A DNA stretch of 64,000 nucleotides from JAAGZL01 sp050290785 (GTDB taxonomy: Bacteria > Pseudomonadota > Gammaproteobacteria > Chromatiales > Chromatiaceae): positions 1-64,000 of the forward strand of contig JBNKIR010000007.1 in assembly GCA_050290785.1 (NCBI GenBank). Reading direction: 5' to 3'. The position numbers were made by a program, and so were the translations under genes. Under the pieces are notes generated by a model. The model made no database searches and was not told the DNA's origin. It was given only the letters and a program-made list of their open reading frames with translations. Below are positions 63,483 to 64,000 of this stretch, one piece after another; the stretch's first letter is position 1, and the number at the start of each line of letters is the position of its first letter.

Positions 63483-63652
63483 GGCCTGAATAATTACATT
63501 CTGTAATTTTCAGGCCACGGAAATCAAAACACGTGATTTTTGATTTCCTTCATTTTCAATCACAATAGTTGATTGAAGATGGCGGCACATCTGACCCACA
63601 TGGATGTGGGGAATGCAAAAGGATTGTAGGAACAATCCTTGCCATGTGTCGC
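63483..63652 (+). ncRNA. Structured intergenic segment with multiple hairpins before ileS
   Basis: Hairpins: ggcctgaataattaca/tgtaattttcaggcc (63483-63516), a perfect 11-bp ggaaatcaaaa/ttttgatttcc (63519-63548), ttcaatca/tgattgaa (63555-63577), then a cloverleaf 63582-63652: outer stem gcggcacat/atgtgtcgc, inner cccaca-tgga-tgtggg and aaggattgt-agga-acaatcctt. Both inner loops carry GGA, the CsrA-type site. The first hairpin may end ribF. Whether the segment is a separate RNA or the ileS leader is unknown. Confidence 0.5.
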
Positions 63653-63707
63653 GAGAACAGTAGTGGATTAATTAGATATTTGATTTTGACGCAAAAAGGC
63701 AATAGGC

Positions 63708-64000
63708 GTGACCGACTACAAACAGACACTGAATCTTCCCAACACCACCTTTCCCATGAAGGGGAACCTGGCCCAGCGTGAGCCGGAGATGCTAAAGAGA
63801 TGGGAGGAGAACAACCTCTACCAGAAGATACGCGAACAGTTCGAGGGACGTCCCAAGTTCATCCTGCACGACGGTCCCCCCTACGCCAACGGCGAGATCC
63901 ACATAGGTCATGCGGTAAACAAGGTGCTGAAGGATATCATCGTCAAGAGCCGCACCCTGGACGGGTTTGACGCCCCCTATGTGCCGGGTTGGGACTGCCA
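63708..64000 (+). CDS. ileS: Isoleucyl-tRNA synthetase, N-terminal part
   Basis: The GTG at 63708 begins MTDYKQTLNLPNTTFPMKGN; the class I signature HIGH lies at residues 65-68 (GEIHIGHAVNK). The gene continues past the window end, so it is partial here. It follows ribF after the structured segment. Confidence 0.96.
   Translation, partial: MTDYKQTLNLPNTTFPMKGNLAQREPEMLKRWEENNLYQKIREQFEGRPKFILHDGPPYANGEIHIGHAVNKVLKDIIVKSRTLDGFDAPYVPGWDC

Noticed and set aside
1..64000. CRISPR array
   Set aside because: No set of regularly spaced direct repeats with unique spacers was seen; the tandem repeats found are hairpin units or coding TIG repeats.

Overview
This window looks like a chromosomal segment of a gammaproteobacterium. 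The evidence is an rRNA operon end followed by housekeeping genes in typical gammaproteobacterial arrangements: rplU-rpmA-obgE-proB, murJ/ribF/ileS beside rpsT, and rpsT with a UUG start as in Escherichia coli. A free-living, motile or surface-sensing, perhaps sulfur-oxidiser-like lineage is possible, but the sequence does not fix the genus. Base composition is mixed: housekeeping and chemotaxis genes are GC-rich, while 23.4-27.5 kb and 59.6-60.4 kb are visibly AT-rich and look acquired.

Layout. 1-664: 23S rRNA 3' end, 5S rRNA, terminators and tandem hairpins. 754-9013: a small membrane protein, an M61 peptidase, birA, coaX, a SPOR protein, tRNA-Thr, an L,D-transpeptidase and a peptidoglycan amidase. 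9229-19326: a 12-gene chemosensory operon (cheY, cheA, cheW, receptor, second cheW, STAS, cheR, cheD, cheB, a membrane CheZ-like protein, two more STAS proteins). 19396-20723: ychF and tRNA-Met. 21085-31169: an accessory stretch (diguanylate cyclase, small unknown proteins, a DUF695-like protein, a glycosyltransferase, an ATP-grasp enzyme, a patatin lipase, a flavin-binding protein). 31294-42673: a membrane protein, amtB, a GspE/PilB-like ATPase with an HDOD gene, a TetR-controlled ABC exporter operon, an AsmA protein and a PBP7-type endopeptidase. 43072-50773: a tail-collar/Nif11-like/hydroxylase/sulfotransferase operon facing a GNAT gene and a giant DUF4347-TIG-FN3-autotransporter gene. 51002-59102: tRNA-Pro with decayed copies, an FAD oxidoreductase, ispB, rplU-rpmA-obgE-proB, a hydrolase and a DUF4197 protein. 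59124-64000: a hairpin-bounded element, a cyclase-like orphan, rpsT, murJ, ribF, a structured intergenic RNA candidate and the start of ileS.

How it works together. The chemosensory operon resembles the Pseudomonas aeruginosa Che2 (F7-type) arrangement: its receptor ends in a WEEF-type CheR-docking peptide and carries five HAMP-like units about 46 residues apart, but it has no visible ligand domain. The operon also has a candidate phosphatase with a CheZ-like D-x-x-x-Q motif, and three STAS proteins. Cell-wall genes (L,D-transpeptidase, amidase, PBP7, murJ) recur across the window but are not one operon.

The best candidates for a poorly described system are the collar/Nif11-like/hydroxylase/sulfotransferase cluster and the add-ons of the chemosensory operon. 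No CRISPR array, transposase, integrase or plasmid/phage replication gene was seen.
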